From Mangrovibacterium marinum (GTDB lineage Bacteria > Bacteroidota > Bacteroidia > Bacteroidales > Prolixibacteraceae): a stretch of 45,892 nucleotides of DNA. The stretch is from the NCBI RefSeq assembly GCF_003046625.1, contig NZ_QAAD01000028.1, positions 1 through 45,892 on the forward strand, written 5' to 3'. This document shows positions 29,516 to 38,550 of the stretch, one piece after another (within the stretch, counting starts at the first letter, position 1; the number at the start of each line of letters is the position of its first letter). The position numbers and the translations under genes are program-made. The notes under the pieces are model-generated. The model saw only the letters and a list, made by a program, of their open reading frames with translations. It did not search any database and was not told the DNA's origin.

Positions 29516-32164
29516 ATGAACAAGAATAGAATGAGCACGCGAACAAAATTGACGAGTATTTATTTACTCATCTTCAGCTTGTTGCTTGTGAGTAGTCGGG
29601 AAGCAGTAGCTGCACGAGGATTTCATAAAGGGAAGGACGGTTTAACGCTATCGGTGTCGGACGGCACGCTGGCCATTTACCCGGTTGCAGATAACGCTGT
29701 AAGGGTGACTTTTACGAAAGATACACTGGACGCCTTACCCGAACTGATTTTTGTTCGCGAACAGCCTGTTCCTGCTTTTAAGGTGGAAGAGAGTGCTTCA
29801 ACCTTAAAGGTGATTCTTAAAAACATGCAGGTAATTGTTGATAAAAGCAACGGAAAATTATCCTATGCCGATTCGTCGGGAAGCGTGTTCCTCAACGAGG
29901 TGGGCGGCCAGCGGAAGCTTGATGCCTCTAGTATTGAGGGGCAAGCCTGTTATGTAGCAGAGCAAAGTTTCGAGTCACCCGACGATGAGTCAATTTTTGG
30001 TTTGGGCCAGTTTCAGGATGGCAATTTTAATTTGAAGGGCGTCACCCGGAGACTGACACAGGTGAATACGCAGATTGCCTTGCCGTTCATCTACTCCAGC
30101 AAAGGCTATGGCTTACTTTGGCACCAATACGGCTTAACGGACTTCAACCCAACAGAAAATTTTGTCGAATTGACCAAACAACAAAAAGCAGGCGAAGAAA
30201 ACCAACTGGTTGAGGTGACCACGACTTCGGGTACGCAAAAAGTTTCGCAAAACCAATCGCTTTATACCGGAACGTTTCAGGTTGAAAAGGACGGGGAGTA
30301 TTCGGTCTTTCTTGATTTGGGCAATATGGGTAACCGCCATTTTGTGACCATCGACGGAAAGCCCTGCGTGGATGAAAGTAACATGTGGCTGCCGCCAACG
30401 GCAGGAACTTTAGTTAAGCTGTCTGCAGGTGAACACCAGGTGCAATTGATTTGCAAAGCCGATAATCAACCAAAACTGTCATGGAAACTGGTGGATAATA
30501 CCACCACATTCCGGTCGCCGGTTACCAAAAAGCTCGACTACGTGGTGTTTTACGGCCCGTCGGCAGCCAAGGTGATTTCCACTTATCGGAATTTATCGGG
30601 CAATGCCCCCATGTTACCTAAATGGGCCTATGGTTTCTGGCAATGCCGCGAACGATATTCGTCATCTAACCAGTTAATTGGAACGGTACAGGAGTTCCGA
30701 AACCGAAAACTTCCGATGGATGTTATCGTTCAGGATTGGCAGTATTGGGGTAAAAATGGCTGGGGCGTACCGCAGTTCGACGAATCGAATTACCCAAACC
30801 CCTCCGGTTTCATCCAACAATTGCATGATTTACATGCTCATTTCAATATTTCTATTTGGTCGAACCCCGATCAGAATTCGGAAATAGGGAAGGCTTATGT
30901 GGCTGAAAAACGCTTTATCCCGAATACGAAATGGCTGGACTATTTCAACCCGGAAACCCGAAAAGCCTATTGGAATACCTTAAAAAATAACATGTTCGAC
31001 AACGGTGTTGATTCGTGGTGGATGGATGCTGTTGAACCGGAAAACGATGCGTTGAAAGGCGAAACAACCTATGCCGGATTGGGCGATTTTTACCGCTTGG
31101 CTTACCCGTTAATGGTGAGCAAGGCCGTTTACGAAGGGCAGCGCGAAGCTACTTCCGACAAACGGGTTTGCATTCTCACCCGTTCGGCATTCCTGGGGCA
31201 GCAACGTTACGGTGTCATCAACTGGTCGGGCGATATTGGCGGCAATTGGGACAGCTACCGACGACAGATTGTCGCTGGCCTAAATTATACCATTACCGGA
31301 TTTCCGTATTGGACAACCGATATCGGCGGTTTCTTCCGCCCTGGCCCATCGCAATATACTGATGAAAAATATCACGAGTTACTCATCCGCTGGTTCCAGT
31401 GGGGAGCGTTCAACCCCGTCTTTCGCATTCACGGTTACATGAGCGAAACCGAACCGTGGAAGTACGGACAAGTGGTGGAGGACGACATGCGTAAGATGTT
31501 GAATCTGCGCTATCAAATGCTACCCTACATTTATTCTGAGGCTTGGCAAGTAACCGAGAACGGTTCCACATTAATGCGCCCGTTGGTCATGGATTTTCGA
31601 GACGATTCGGTAGCTGTTGCCCAAACCTTTGAGTACTTATTCGGAAAATCGATTCTCGTAGCCCCGGTTACAGAGCCGATGACTCGCGAAAAGACGGTTT
31701 ACCTGCCTAAAGCGTCTGGCTGGTACGATTTCTGGACAGGCGAAAAGCTGAAGGGCGGACAAACGGTGATAAAAGAAACCCCACTGGACATTATTCCGCT
31801 CTATGTAAAAGCCGGTTCGATATTACCGGTTGGGCCCAAAGTGCAATATGCTGCAGAACAAAACGGAGACAACCTGGAAATTCGCATCTATGAAGGGGCT
31901 GATGGTACCTTTACTCTATACGAAGATGAAAACGACGGTTATGATTACGAAAAAGGTGTGTATTCTGCCATTACTTTTAGGTGGAATGATACCGACAAAA
32001 CCTTGACAATCGAAGATAGGAAAGGCTCATACCCGGGAATGCTGGCCGAACGAACGTTCAATATTGTAAAAGTCTCGGAAAACAAAGGTGCAGGGGATGT
32101 AGCTGTCGAAAAATACGACAAAACGATCACTTACAAAGGGAGGAAAACAATTGTAAGTCTCTGA
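29516..32164 (+). CDS. GH31 glycosidase with PA14 insertion (alpha-xylosidase type)
   Basis: An 882-residue secreted enzyme (signal peptide ending AVAARG). The N-terminal mutarotase-like domain is interrupted by a PA14-like domain (about 225-340, YTGTFQVEKDGEYSVFLDLG). The barrel holds DVIVQDWQYWGKNGWG, nucleophile Asp504 in WWMDAVEPEND and acid/base Asp573 in WSGDIGGNWDSY. The C-terminal DUF5110 region closely resembles that of the upstream GH31 (EGADGTFTLYEDEND). A PA14 insertion at this place is known from the Bacteroides ovatus xyloglucan alpha-xylosidase, where it lengthens the substrate groove. The PA14 and the different active-site text (DAVEPE against DSTEPD) suggest it does not simply duplicate the other GH31. 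Confidence 0.9.
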   Translation: MNKNRMSTRTKLTSIYLLIFSLLLVSSREAVAARGFHKGKDGLTLSVSDGTLAIYPVADNAVRVTFTKDTLDALPELIFVREQPVPAFKVEESASTLKVILKNMQVIVDKSNGKLSYADSSGSVFLNEVGGQRKLDASSIEGQACYVAEQSFESPDDESIFGLGQFQDGNFNLKGVTRRLTQVNTQIALPFIYSSKGYGLLWHQYGLTDFNPTENFVELTKQQKAGEENQLVEVTTTSGTQKVSQNQSLYTGTFQVEKDGEYSVFLDLGNMGNRHFVTIDGKPCVDESNMWLPPTAGTLVKLSAGEHQVQLICKADNQPKLSWKLVDNTTTFRSPVTKKLDYVVFYGPSAAKVISTYRNLSGNAPMLPKWAYGFWQCRERYSSSNQLIGTVQEFRNRKLPMDVIVQDWQYWGKNGWGVPQFDESNYPNPSGFIQQLHDLHAHFNISIWSNPDQNSEIGKAYVAEKRFIPNTKWLDYFNPETRKAYWNTLKNNMFDNGVDSWWMDAVEPENDALKGETTYAGLGDFYRLAYPLMVSKAVYEGQREATSDKRVCILTRSAFLGQQRYGVINWSGDIGGNWDSYRRQIVAGLNYTITGFPYWTTDIGGFFRPGPSQYTDEKYHELLIRWFQWGAFNPVFRIHGYMSETEPWKYGQVVEDDMRKMLNLRYQMLPYIYSEAWQVTENGSTLMRPLVMDFRDDSVAVAQTFEYLFGKSILVAPVTEPMTREKTVYLPKASGWYDFWTGEKLKGGQTVIKETPLDIIPLYVKAGSILPVGPKVQYAAEQNGDNLEIRIYEGADGTFTLYEDENDGYDYEKGVYSAITFRWNDTDKTLTIEDRKGSYPGMLAERTFNIVKVSENKGAGDVAVEKYDKTITYKGRKTIVSL

Positions 32165-32191
32165 CTTCAAAATATTAGATAAGAATAAAGG

Positions 32192-33547
32192 ATGAAAAAC
32201 CCATTAAAAATAGTTGCAATACTAGGGGGAATTATGGTGACTTCGGCCGGATTTGCCCAAAACCCAATAATTCAGACCGTATTTACGGCCGATCCGGCCC
32301 CCATGGTCTATAACGACACGGTTTATCTTTACACCTCGCACGACGAAGATTCTACGCCCGAAGGCATGGGCGGATTTAGAATGAAAGACTGGCGTTGCTA
32401 CACCTCAACCGACATGGTAAACTGGACGGATCACGGGGTAATTGCCACACTGAAAGACTTCACTTGGGGACGACAGGACAATGGAGCCTGGGCGCCGCAA
32501 TGTATTGAACGGAACGGAAAATTCTACCTGTATTGCCCGGTGCAGGGAAGCGGAATCGGTGTATTGGTGGCCGACAGTCCTTATGGCCCGTTTAAGGATC
32601 CGCTGGGAAAACGCTTAATTGAATCTGATCATATTTGGCAGGATATTGACCCCAGTGTTTTTATCGACGATGACGGACAGGCCTACCTGTACTGGGGAAA
32701 CCCACAGGTGTGGTATGTAAAACTCAACGAGGACATGATTTCTTATTCCGGTAAGGTTGAAACCAGTCCTGAGTTTGTCAAGGTAGAAGGGGAGAAAGAC
32801 CCGTATCATTATCAGGAGGGCCCTTGGATTTACAAACGGGATGGGCATTATTACCTGGCTTATGCTTCAACTTGTTGTCCCGAAGGGATTGGTTACGCCA
32901 TGAGCGATAGCCCTACCGGCCCATGGGAATTCAAAGGTTACATTATGCGCCCCAACGAAAAGTCTTCGGGAAACCATCCGGGCATTATCGAATATAAAGG
33001 GAAGTCTTATGTCTTTGGCTTCAATTACGAACTGAACTCTCTGCTCACCGATAAACACCACGAACGGCGTTCAATCTGTGTGGATGAGTTCACATATAAC
33101 CCCGACGGAACTATCCCGGAGCAACCTTGGTGGCAGAAAAAAGGGATTGAACCGGTTGGTACCCTCAACCCGTTTAAACGGACTGAAGCCGAAACCATTA
33201 ACTGGACAGAGGGCGTGAAAACAATTGACGGCACTATTTTAGGTGGTGTTTATGTAACTGAAATTAATAATGGGGATTACATTCGGGTACGCAATGTCGA
33301 TTTTGGTAAAGGGGCCAAAAAGTTTGAAGCTGGTGTTGCAGCTTTGGCTGGTGGCAGCATTGAAATCCGTGTTGACGAAAAAGACGGAGAACTGTTGGGA
33401 ACACTCGATGTAAAGGGTGACGAAAGCGGTTGGATAACCCAATCGATCAAGGTGAAACAAACAGAAGGGGCGCACGATGTTTACTTCGTATTTAAAGGCG
33501 ACGATGGCGACCTGTTCAACTTCGACTGGTGGAAGTTTGTAAACTAG
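32192..33547 (+). CDS. GH43 with CBM6 (paralogue 3)
   Basis: A 451-residue secreted GH43 (signal peptide ending GFAQ) with Asp34 in TADPAPMV, Asp153 in DIDPSVFIDDDGQ and Glu209 in YQEGPWIYKR, and a C-terminal CBM6 (about 325-451, FKRTEAETINWTEG to FDWWKF). It is closest in overall layout to paralogue 1 (both share YTSHDED/YTTHDED and the same CBM6 end) but has a distinct insertion, ASTCCPEGIGYAMSD, near the active-site face. The vicinal cysteines there are unusual and could form a disulfide. It lies between the second GH31 and GH27 with gaps of 27 and 30 bases. Confidence 0.92.
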   Translation: MKNPLKIVAILGGIMVTSAGFAQNPIIQTVFTADPAPMVYNDTVYLYTSHDEDSTPEGMGGFRMKDWRCYTSTDMVNWTDHGVIATLKDFTWGRQDNGAWAPQCIERNGKFYLYCPVQGSGIGVLVADSPYGPFKDPLGKRLIESDHIWQDIDPSVFIDDDGQAYLYWGNPQVWYVKLNEDMISYSGKVETSPEFVKVEGEKDPYHYQEGPWIYKRDGHYYLAYASTCCPEGIGYAMSDSPTGPWEFKGYIMRPNEKSSGNHPGIIEYKGKSYVFGFNYELNSLLTDKHHERRSICVDEFTYNPDGTIPEQPWWQKKGIEPVGTLNPFKRTEAETINWTEGVKTIDGTILGGVYVTEINNGDYIRVRNVDFGKGAKKFEAGVAALAGGSIEIRVDEKDGELLGTLDVKGDESGWITQSIKVKQTEGAHDVYFVFKGDDGDLFNFDWWKFVN

Positions 33548-33577
33548 GGAATTAAAATAAAAAACAACAAAATACAC

Positions 33578-35620
33578 ATGGGAAATGACTATAAGATGTA
33601 TAAAGCGATAGCGTTATTTTTTACTTGTTACATAATAGCAATCAGCTCGGCGCTGGCTCAAACTGTATGGCTCGACGAGCTGGATTTGAGCACGGCGACC
33701 CAAGGTTACGGGGTTCCAGCCTCGAATAAAACAGTTGATGGCAAGGTGTTTACGATTGCCGGTAAAACATATGACCGGGGTTTCGGGACACACGCCGAAA
33801 GTTCGTTGACCATTTTATTGGAAGGGAAAGCCATTGAGTTTACCGCAAAAGTTGGTATGGATGACGAAGTCATCGGACATCAACCTGCCTCTGAATTTGT
33901 GGTTTACGGCGATGGTAAGAAACTATGGTCGAGTGGGGTAATGCGTTTGGGCGATGAAGCCAGGGCCTGTTCCGTTCCACTTAACGGCGTAAAGAAGGTG
34001 GAACTGGTGGTAACCGACGGCGGAAACGGTAATTATTACGACCACGCCGATTGGGCAGATGCCAAGTTTAAAACCGATGGTGTAAGCACTTTCAAAACAT
34101 ATAATCCGGTATCCAGCGAGCCATATATTTTGACGCCTCCTGCCCCGGCCGAACCCAGAATCAATGGTGCCCGTGTATTTGGTGTCCGTCCGAACTCGCC
34201 TTTTGAGTTCCGTGTACCGGCAACCGGCGACCGCCCGATGATTTTTTCGGCAACCGGATTACCTGCCGGGCTGGAAATTGATCCGAAAAGCGGCGTTATT
34301 ACCGGTAAGTTGTGTGAGCCCGGAACTTTTAAAGTTACACTCGGAGCAGAGAATGCCAAGGGCAAGGATGTGAAAAAACTGCGGATTGAGTGTGGCAATA
34401 AGATTGCACTAACCCCGCCAATGGGCTGGAATAGTTGGAACTGTTTTGCCGGCGAAGTTTCAGCTGAAAAAATAAAACGTGCTGCCGACGCTATGGTCAA
34501 AAGCGGACTGGTCAATCACGGTTGGACTTATATCAATATCGACGACTTCTGGCAAAACAACCGCGACTCCAAAGATCCGTCATTGCGGGGCGATTTACGC
34601 GACAAAGACGGGAATATTGTGCCAAATGCCCGGTTTGACGACATGAAAGCGCTAGCCGATTATGTACACAGTTTAGGCTTGAAAATAGGCTTGTATTCCA
34701 GCCCGGGCCCTTGGTCGTGTGGTGGTTGTGCTGGTACCTACGGCTACGAACAACAAGATGCCGAGATCTACGCCAAATGGGGTTTCGACTATCTGAAGTA
34801 CGATTGGTGCAGTTACGGGGGCGTAATTGATGGTATGCAGGATAATGACCCTTATAAAGTGTCTTCTTTGTCCTATAAAGGAGGAGAGGATTTGGAAACC
34901 GCTAAAAAACCATTCGAAATAATGGGTGATTACCTGGCAGAGCAGCCGCGCGATATTGTTTACAGTTTGTGCCAATACGGGATGTCCGATGTCTGGAAAT
35001 GGGGCGGTTCTGTTCAGGGCAACTGTTGGCGAACAACCAATGATATTACGGACACCTGGTCGAGTATGAGCGGTATAGCTTTGTCGCAGGATAAAGCTGC
35101 ACCGTATGCTAAACCGGGTAACTGGAACGACCCGGATATGCTGGTGATTGGCACTGTGGGCTGGGGAAATTCGCATCCAAGTAAGCTGAAACCTGACGAG
35201 CAATACATGCACATGAGTTTGTGGAGCCTTTTTGCAGCACCGCTGCTTATTGGCTGCGACATGGAAAAACTGGACGATTTCACCCTCAATCTGTTAACTA
35301 ACGATGAAGTAATTGCCGTAAATCAGGACCCGTTGGGTAAACAGGCGACCTGCCTTCAAACAATCGGTGATTTACGTATTTATGTGAAAGACCTGGAGGA
35401 TGGAAGTTATGCCGTAGGCTTCTGCAACTTTGGACTCGATATCGTGGATATTTCGTACAAAGATTTTGAAAAACTCGGAATCTCAGGTCGCCAAACGGTG
35501 CGCGATTTATGGCGGCAAAAGGATATTGCAGGCATTGACACCCAAAGCGATTCGTTTACACTCAAAGTTCCGGTACACGGGGTGCTTCTTTATAAATTTA
35601 CCCCTGTGAATGAAATGTAA
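33578..35620 (+). CDS. GH27 alpha-galactosidase/beta-L-arabinopyranosidase with NPCBM domain
   Basis: A 680-residue secreted protein (signal peptide ending SALAQ). Order: NPCBM carbohydrate-binding domain (about 28-170, GYGVPASNKTVDGKVFTIAG), a putative Ig/cadherin-like domain (about 190-265, FSATGLPAGLEIDPKSGVIT), the GH27 barrel (about 270-590) and a C-terminal beta domain. Barrel motifs are PPMGWNSWNCF, nucleophile Asp409 in YLKYDWCSYGG and acid/base Asp489 in WRTTNDITDTW. The family removes terminal alpha-D-galactose; some members remove beta-L-arabinopyranose, which has the same stereochemistry at the ring positions that matter. In this context the likely target is galactose or arabinopyranose on hemicellulose side chains. 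Confidence 0.93.
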   Translation: MGNDYKMYKAIALFFTCYIIAISSALAQTVWLDELDLSTATQGYGVPASNKTVDGKVFTIAGKTYDRGFGTHAESSLTILLEGKAIEFTAKVGMDDEVIGHQPASEFVVYGDGKKLWSSGVMRLGDEARACSVPLNGVKKVELVVTDGGNGNYYDHADWADAKFKTDGVSTFKTYNPVSSEPYILTPPAPAEPRINGARVFGVRPNSPFEFRVPATGDRPMIFSATGLPAGLEIDPKSGVITGKLCEPGTFKVTLGAENAKGKDVKKLRIECGNKIALTPPMGWNSWNCFAGEVSAEKIKRAADAMVKSGLVNHGWTYINIDDFWQNNRDSKDPSLRGDLRDKDGNIVPNARFDDMKALADYVHSLGLKIGLYSSPGPWSCGGCAGTYGYEQQDAEIYAKWGFDYLKYDWCSYGGVIDGMQDNDPYKVSSLSYKGGEDLETAKKPFEIMGDYLAEQPRDIVYSLCQYGMSDVWKWGGSVQGNCWRTTNDITDTWSSMSGIALSQDKAAPYAKPGNWNDPDMLVIGTVGWGNSHPSKLKPDEQYMHMSLWSLFAAPLLIGCDMEKLDDFTLNLLTNDEVIAVNQDPLGKQATCLQTIGDLRIYVKDLEDGSYAVGFCNFGLDIVDISYKDFEKLGISGRQTVRDLWRQKDIAGIDTQSDSFTLKVPVHGVLLYKFTPVNEM

Positions 35621-35657
35621 ATTCTATTCTCAGCATAAAAAATATAAATCAGTTATA

Positions 35658-36422
35658 ATGAAAGTATTGATTAGAGTATTTGTTCTATTCTTTTTGTTGA
35701 GCATCGGGGTGGGTAACGTATGGGCGGCCGGCGGCGTAAAAAAAGCTAGTCCTGACAAAAAAATTGAAGTTTGGGTCTCCGTTACTCCGGAAGGAAGGCT
35801 TTCATATAACGCTAAGTCAAACGGCATTGAGGTATTGGAGACGTCTCCCTTTGGTATTGTTGTTGATGGCCTTGACTTGGGGGATGGTGCAAAAATCGTT
35901 TCCAAACCTGTTCGTACAAAAATCGATGAAGCTTATCCGGCAGGAGAAAGCTCAGTGCCGAAAACTGCGTACGATCTGATGCGGGATGCTGCTTTCGGTT
36001 GGCAGACATGGAGCTGGGCGCGTCTTCAATCAGAAACCGGAAGGTCGAAGGTTTTTTATTACTATTTCGATCAGCATCCTGATTACCCGCAAGATTCACC
36101 GATGTACGGTTATGGTTCTCCTCATGGACAGGATGTGGCTTACGTTTTCCAGTATCTCGATGCTTCGAACCCGCAAACTTCTGAGTCTGATCTGGAAATC
36201 TCGGAAGCTATGGGTACCTACTGGACAAACTTTGCCAAATACGGAGATCCTAACGGTGAAGGAGTCCCCGAGTGGCCGTCTTTCAGTGCCGAAGACCCGC
36301 AGGTTATGTACCTCGGGCCGACGCCACATGTGGGGCCGGTTCCAAGTTCGGAGTCATTACAAGTTCTGGATAGTTATTTCAGCTGGCGCAGAACTCCGGA
36401 AGGTGCCGATTGGGCTGAATAA
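35658..36422 (+). pseudogene. Chimeric ORF: GH97 N-terminus joined in frame to a carboxylesterase C-terminus
   Basis: Start at 35658 gives a signal peptide (LIRVFVLFFLLSIGVGNVWA); 254 residues. Residues 1 to about 90 are the first strands of a GH97 beta-sandwich (ASPDKKIEVWVSVTPEGRLS, VLETSPFGIVVDGLDLGDG). From about residue 91 on, the sequence is the C-terminal third of a type-B carboxylesterase, closely matching residues 357-520 of the gene at 21843 (SPMYGYGSPHGQDVAYVFQY, WTNFAKYGDPNGEGVPEWP). The catalytic His156 remains, but the GESAGG serine, oxyanion loop and the whole GH97 active site are missing. It looks like the result of a deletion that fused two neighbouring genes, so neither ancestral activity should survive. 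The open frame and secretion signal are intact, so a product could still be made. Confidence 0.85.
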
Positions 36423-36444
36423 TTCATGATAAAATACGATCAAA

Positions 36445-38400
36445 ATGAAAACGAAAAATCTTCGCTTAATACTCTTTTTTACAGTTTTTCTGACGATTGG
36501 TGTCAAAGCCGAAAAACAGTCAGTTAAGAGCCCTGATGGTAATTTGGTTGTGCATGTCTTCTGTGACGATGGTACGCCTGCTTACAGCGTTTTACTAAAC
36601 GGACAAAGTTTTTTAGAATCGTCTCCGCTCGGAATGAAAACCAACGTAGGCGATTTTTCAACCCAAATGACTTTGCTTGATGATGTCAAGCGTAGTGAAA
36701 TTAGCGGAGCCTATGAACTACACAATATCAAAACAAGCACTGTTAATTTCAGAACTAATGAGGCTGTTTTCTCATTTCACAAAGACGGTAACATCGCTTT
36801 TGATGTTACATTCCGGGTCAGCAACAATGACATTGCATTTAAATACCGGATTTATCCGCAGAAAGACAGACTTGCTTGCGTTGTATATGAAGAGGCAACA
36901 GGTTTTGCATTTCCCGAAGGAACCACAACTTTTCTTTGTCCGCAAGCCGCACCAATGGGGGGGTACGCACGAACATCACCCAGTTACGAAACATCCTATA
37001 CTGTTGATGATGCAATGGGTAAAAACGGCTGGGGAAATGGCTACACCTTTCCCTGTTTGTTTAAAGTGAATGAAAACGGTTGGGTATTGATTTCAGAAAC
37101 AGGTGTTGACAGTCGCTATTGCGCCAGTCGTTTGATTGGACATGAAGGCGGATTGTATAGCATTGGCTTTCCGCAACAAGGCGAGAACAACGGCAACGGA
37201 ACAGCGGAGCCAGGTATTAAGCTTCCGGGTGAAACGCCTTGGCGGACAATTACCCTTGGCGAAACCTTGGCTCCGATTGTTGAAACAACGATCCCTTTCG
37301 ATGTTGTGCATCTGAAATATATGGCATCTCAACAATATCAATACACAAAAGGTGCGTGGAGTTGGATTATCAAAATGGACAATAACACGACTTTTCCGGT
37401 TCAGAAAGAATATATAGATTTTAGCGCGGCCATGGGCTGGCAGACCGTACTGGTGGATGCACTTTGGGATACCCAAATTGGTCGTGATAAAATTAAGGAA
37501 CTGGCCCAATATGGAGCAAACAAAGGTGTTGGTTTGTATCTCTGGTACAACTCTAATGGATACTGGAATGATGCTCCGCAGGGGCCAAGGGGAATGATGA
37601 ATCGAACTAATATTCGTCGGCAGGAAATGGCATGGATGAAAAGTATAGGCATTAAGGGGATTAAGGTCGATTTCTTTGGAGGGGATAAACAGGAAACTAT
37701 GAAACTGTATGAAGATATTTTGACCGATGCCAATGATTTTGGGATCATGGTTATTTTCCACGGTTGCACTTTGCCCCGCGGATGGGAACGGATGTACCCG
37801 AATTATGCGTCAAGCGAGGCGGTATTGGCTAGTGAGAACCTTCACTTTGGTCAGGGAAGCTGCGACCATGAAGCCTTTAACGCTTGTATTCACCCTTTTA
37901 TTCGGAATACCGTCGGTAGTATGGATTTTGGCGGAAGCGCCCTGAATGAGTTTTATAATGCTGACAATACCCCCAATAAAGGAAGCCACCGGGTGACATC
38001 AGATGTGTATGCTCTGGCAACGGCTGTGTTATTTCAGAGTGCAGTGCAACATTTTGCATTAGCGCCAAACAATTTGACCGATGCTCCGGCCTGGTCGATC
38101 GATTTTATGAAACAAGTTCCTACGACCTGGGATGAAGTGAAGTATGTTGACGGTTATCCCGGTAAATATGTGGTGCTGGCGCGTCGGCACGGTAACAAAT
38201 GGTATATTGCTGGTATTAATGCTCAACCAGAAACACTGAGATTAAAGGTAAAGCTTCCGATGCTGGAAGCTGAAGAGGCGTTGACTGTATATACAGATGA
38301 TATGAACTTGCAAGGTGATGTTTCTATCGCCAAATTGAATAAAAATATGGAATTGGAATTGATAATTCCTTGTAATGGCGGAACAGTCGTTGTTAATTGA
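36445..38400 (+). CDS. GH97 glycosidase, retaining-type, second copy
   Basis: A complete 651-residue GH97 enzyme with signal peptide (LILFFTVFLTIGVKA). The N-terminal beta-sandwich (SVKSPDGNLVVHVFCDDG) is followed by a TIM barrel with GIKVDFFGGDKQET, FHGCTLPRGWERMYPNYASS and TWDEVKYVDGYPG. Asp409 in KVDFF and Glu458 in ASSEAV fit the nucleophile and acid/base of retaining GH97 members (alpha-galactosidase or beta-L-arabinopyranosidase type). It shares framework with the GH97 at 17189 but differs in length and loops, so it is not a recent copy. It is 22 bases after the chimeric ORF and is the last gene of the enzyme run. Confidence 0.92.
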   Translation: MKTKNLRLILFFTVFLTIGVKAEKQSVKSPDGNLVVHVFCDDGTPAYSVLLNGQSFLESSPLGMKTNVGDFSTQMTLLDDVKRSEISGAYELHNIKTSTVNFRTNEAVFSFHKDGNIAFDVTFRVSNNDIAFKYRIYPQKDRLACVVYEEATGFAFPEGTTTFLCPQAAPMGGYARTSPSYETSYTVDDAMGKNGWGNGYTFPCLFKVNENGWVLISETGVDSRYCASRLIGHEGGLYSIGFPQQGENNGNGTAEPGIKLPGETPWRTITLGETLAPIVETTIPFDVVHLKYMASQQYQYTKGAWSWIIKMDNNTTFPVQKEYIDFSAAMGWQTVLVDALWDTQIGRDKIKELAQYGANKGVGLYLWYNSNGYWNDAPQGPRGMMNRTNIRRQEMAWMKSIGIKGIKVDFFGGDKQETMKLYEDILTDANDFGIMVIFHGCTLPRGWERMYPNYASSEAVLASENLHFGQGSCDHEAFNACIHPFIRNTVGSMDFGGSALNEFYNADNTPNKGSHRVTSDVYALATAVLFQSAVQHFALAPNNLTDAPAWSIDFMKQVPTTWDEVKYVDGYPGKYVVLARRHGNKWYIAGINAQPETLRLKVKLPMLEAEEALTVYTDDMNLQGDVSIAKLNKNMELELIIPCNGGTVVVN

Positions 38401-38473
38401 CTTTAATTAGTAGGTGAGGGGATTTGGTATCGGATTCGAACTTTATGCTATGACAAGTTCTTTTATTAGATGG

Positions 38474-38518
38474 AACTCCCCAAAGGACAATCGCTGTAAT
38501 TAGCAGAGGGGGAATTTT
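38474..38518 (+). terminator. Imperfect hairpin with T-run before the sigma factor gene
   Basis: AACTCCCC at 38474-38481 can pair with GGGGAATT at 38509-38516 with one mismatch, and the 3' arm runs into TTTT. It may end the enzyme operon. The loop is long and contains a smaller GCT/AGC stem, so the call is tentative. Confidence 0.35.
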
Positions 38519-38550
38519 AAAGTCTCTTACACATTCTGTATCGATTTACT

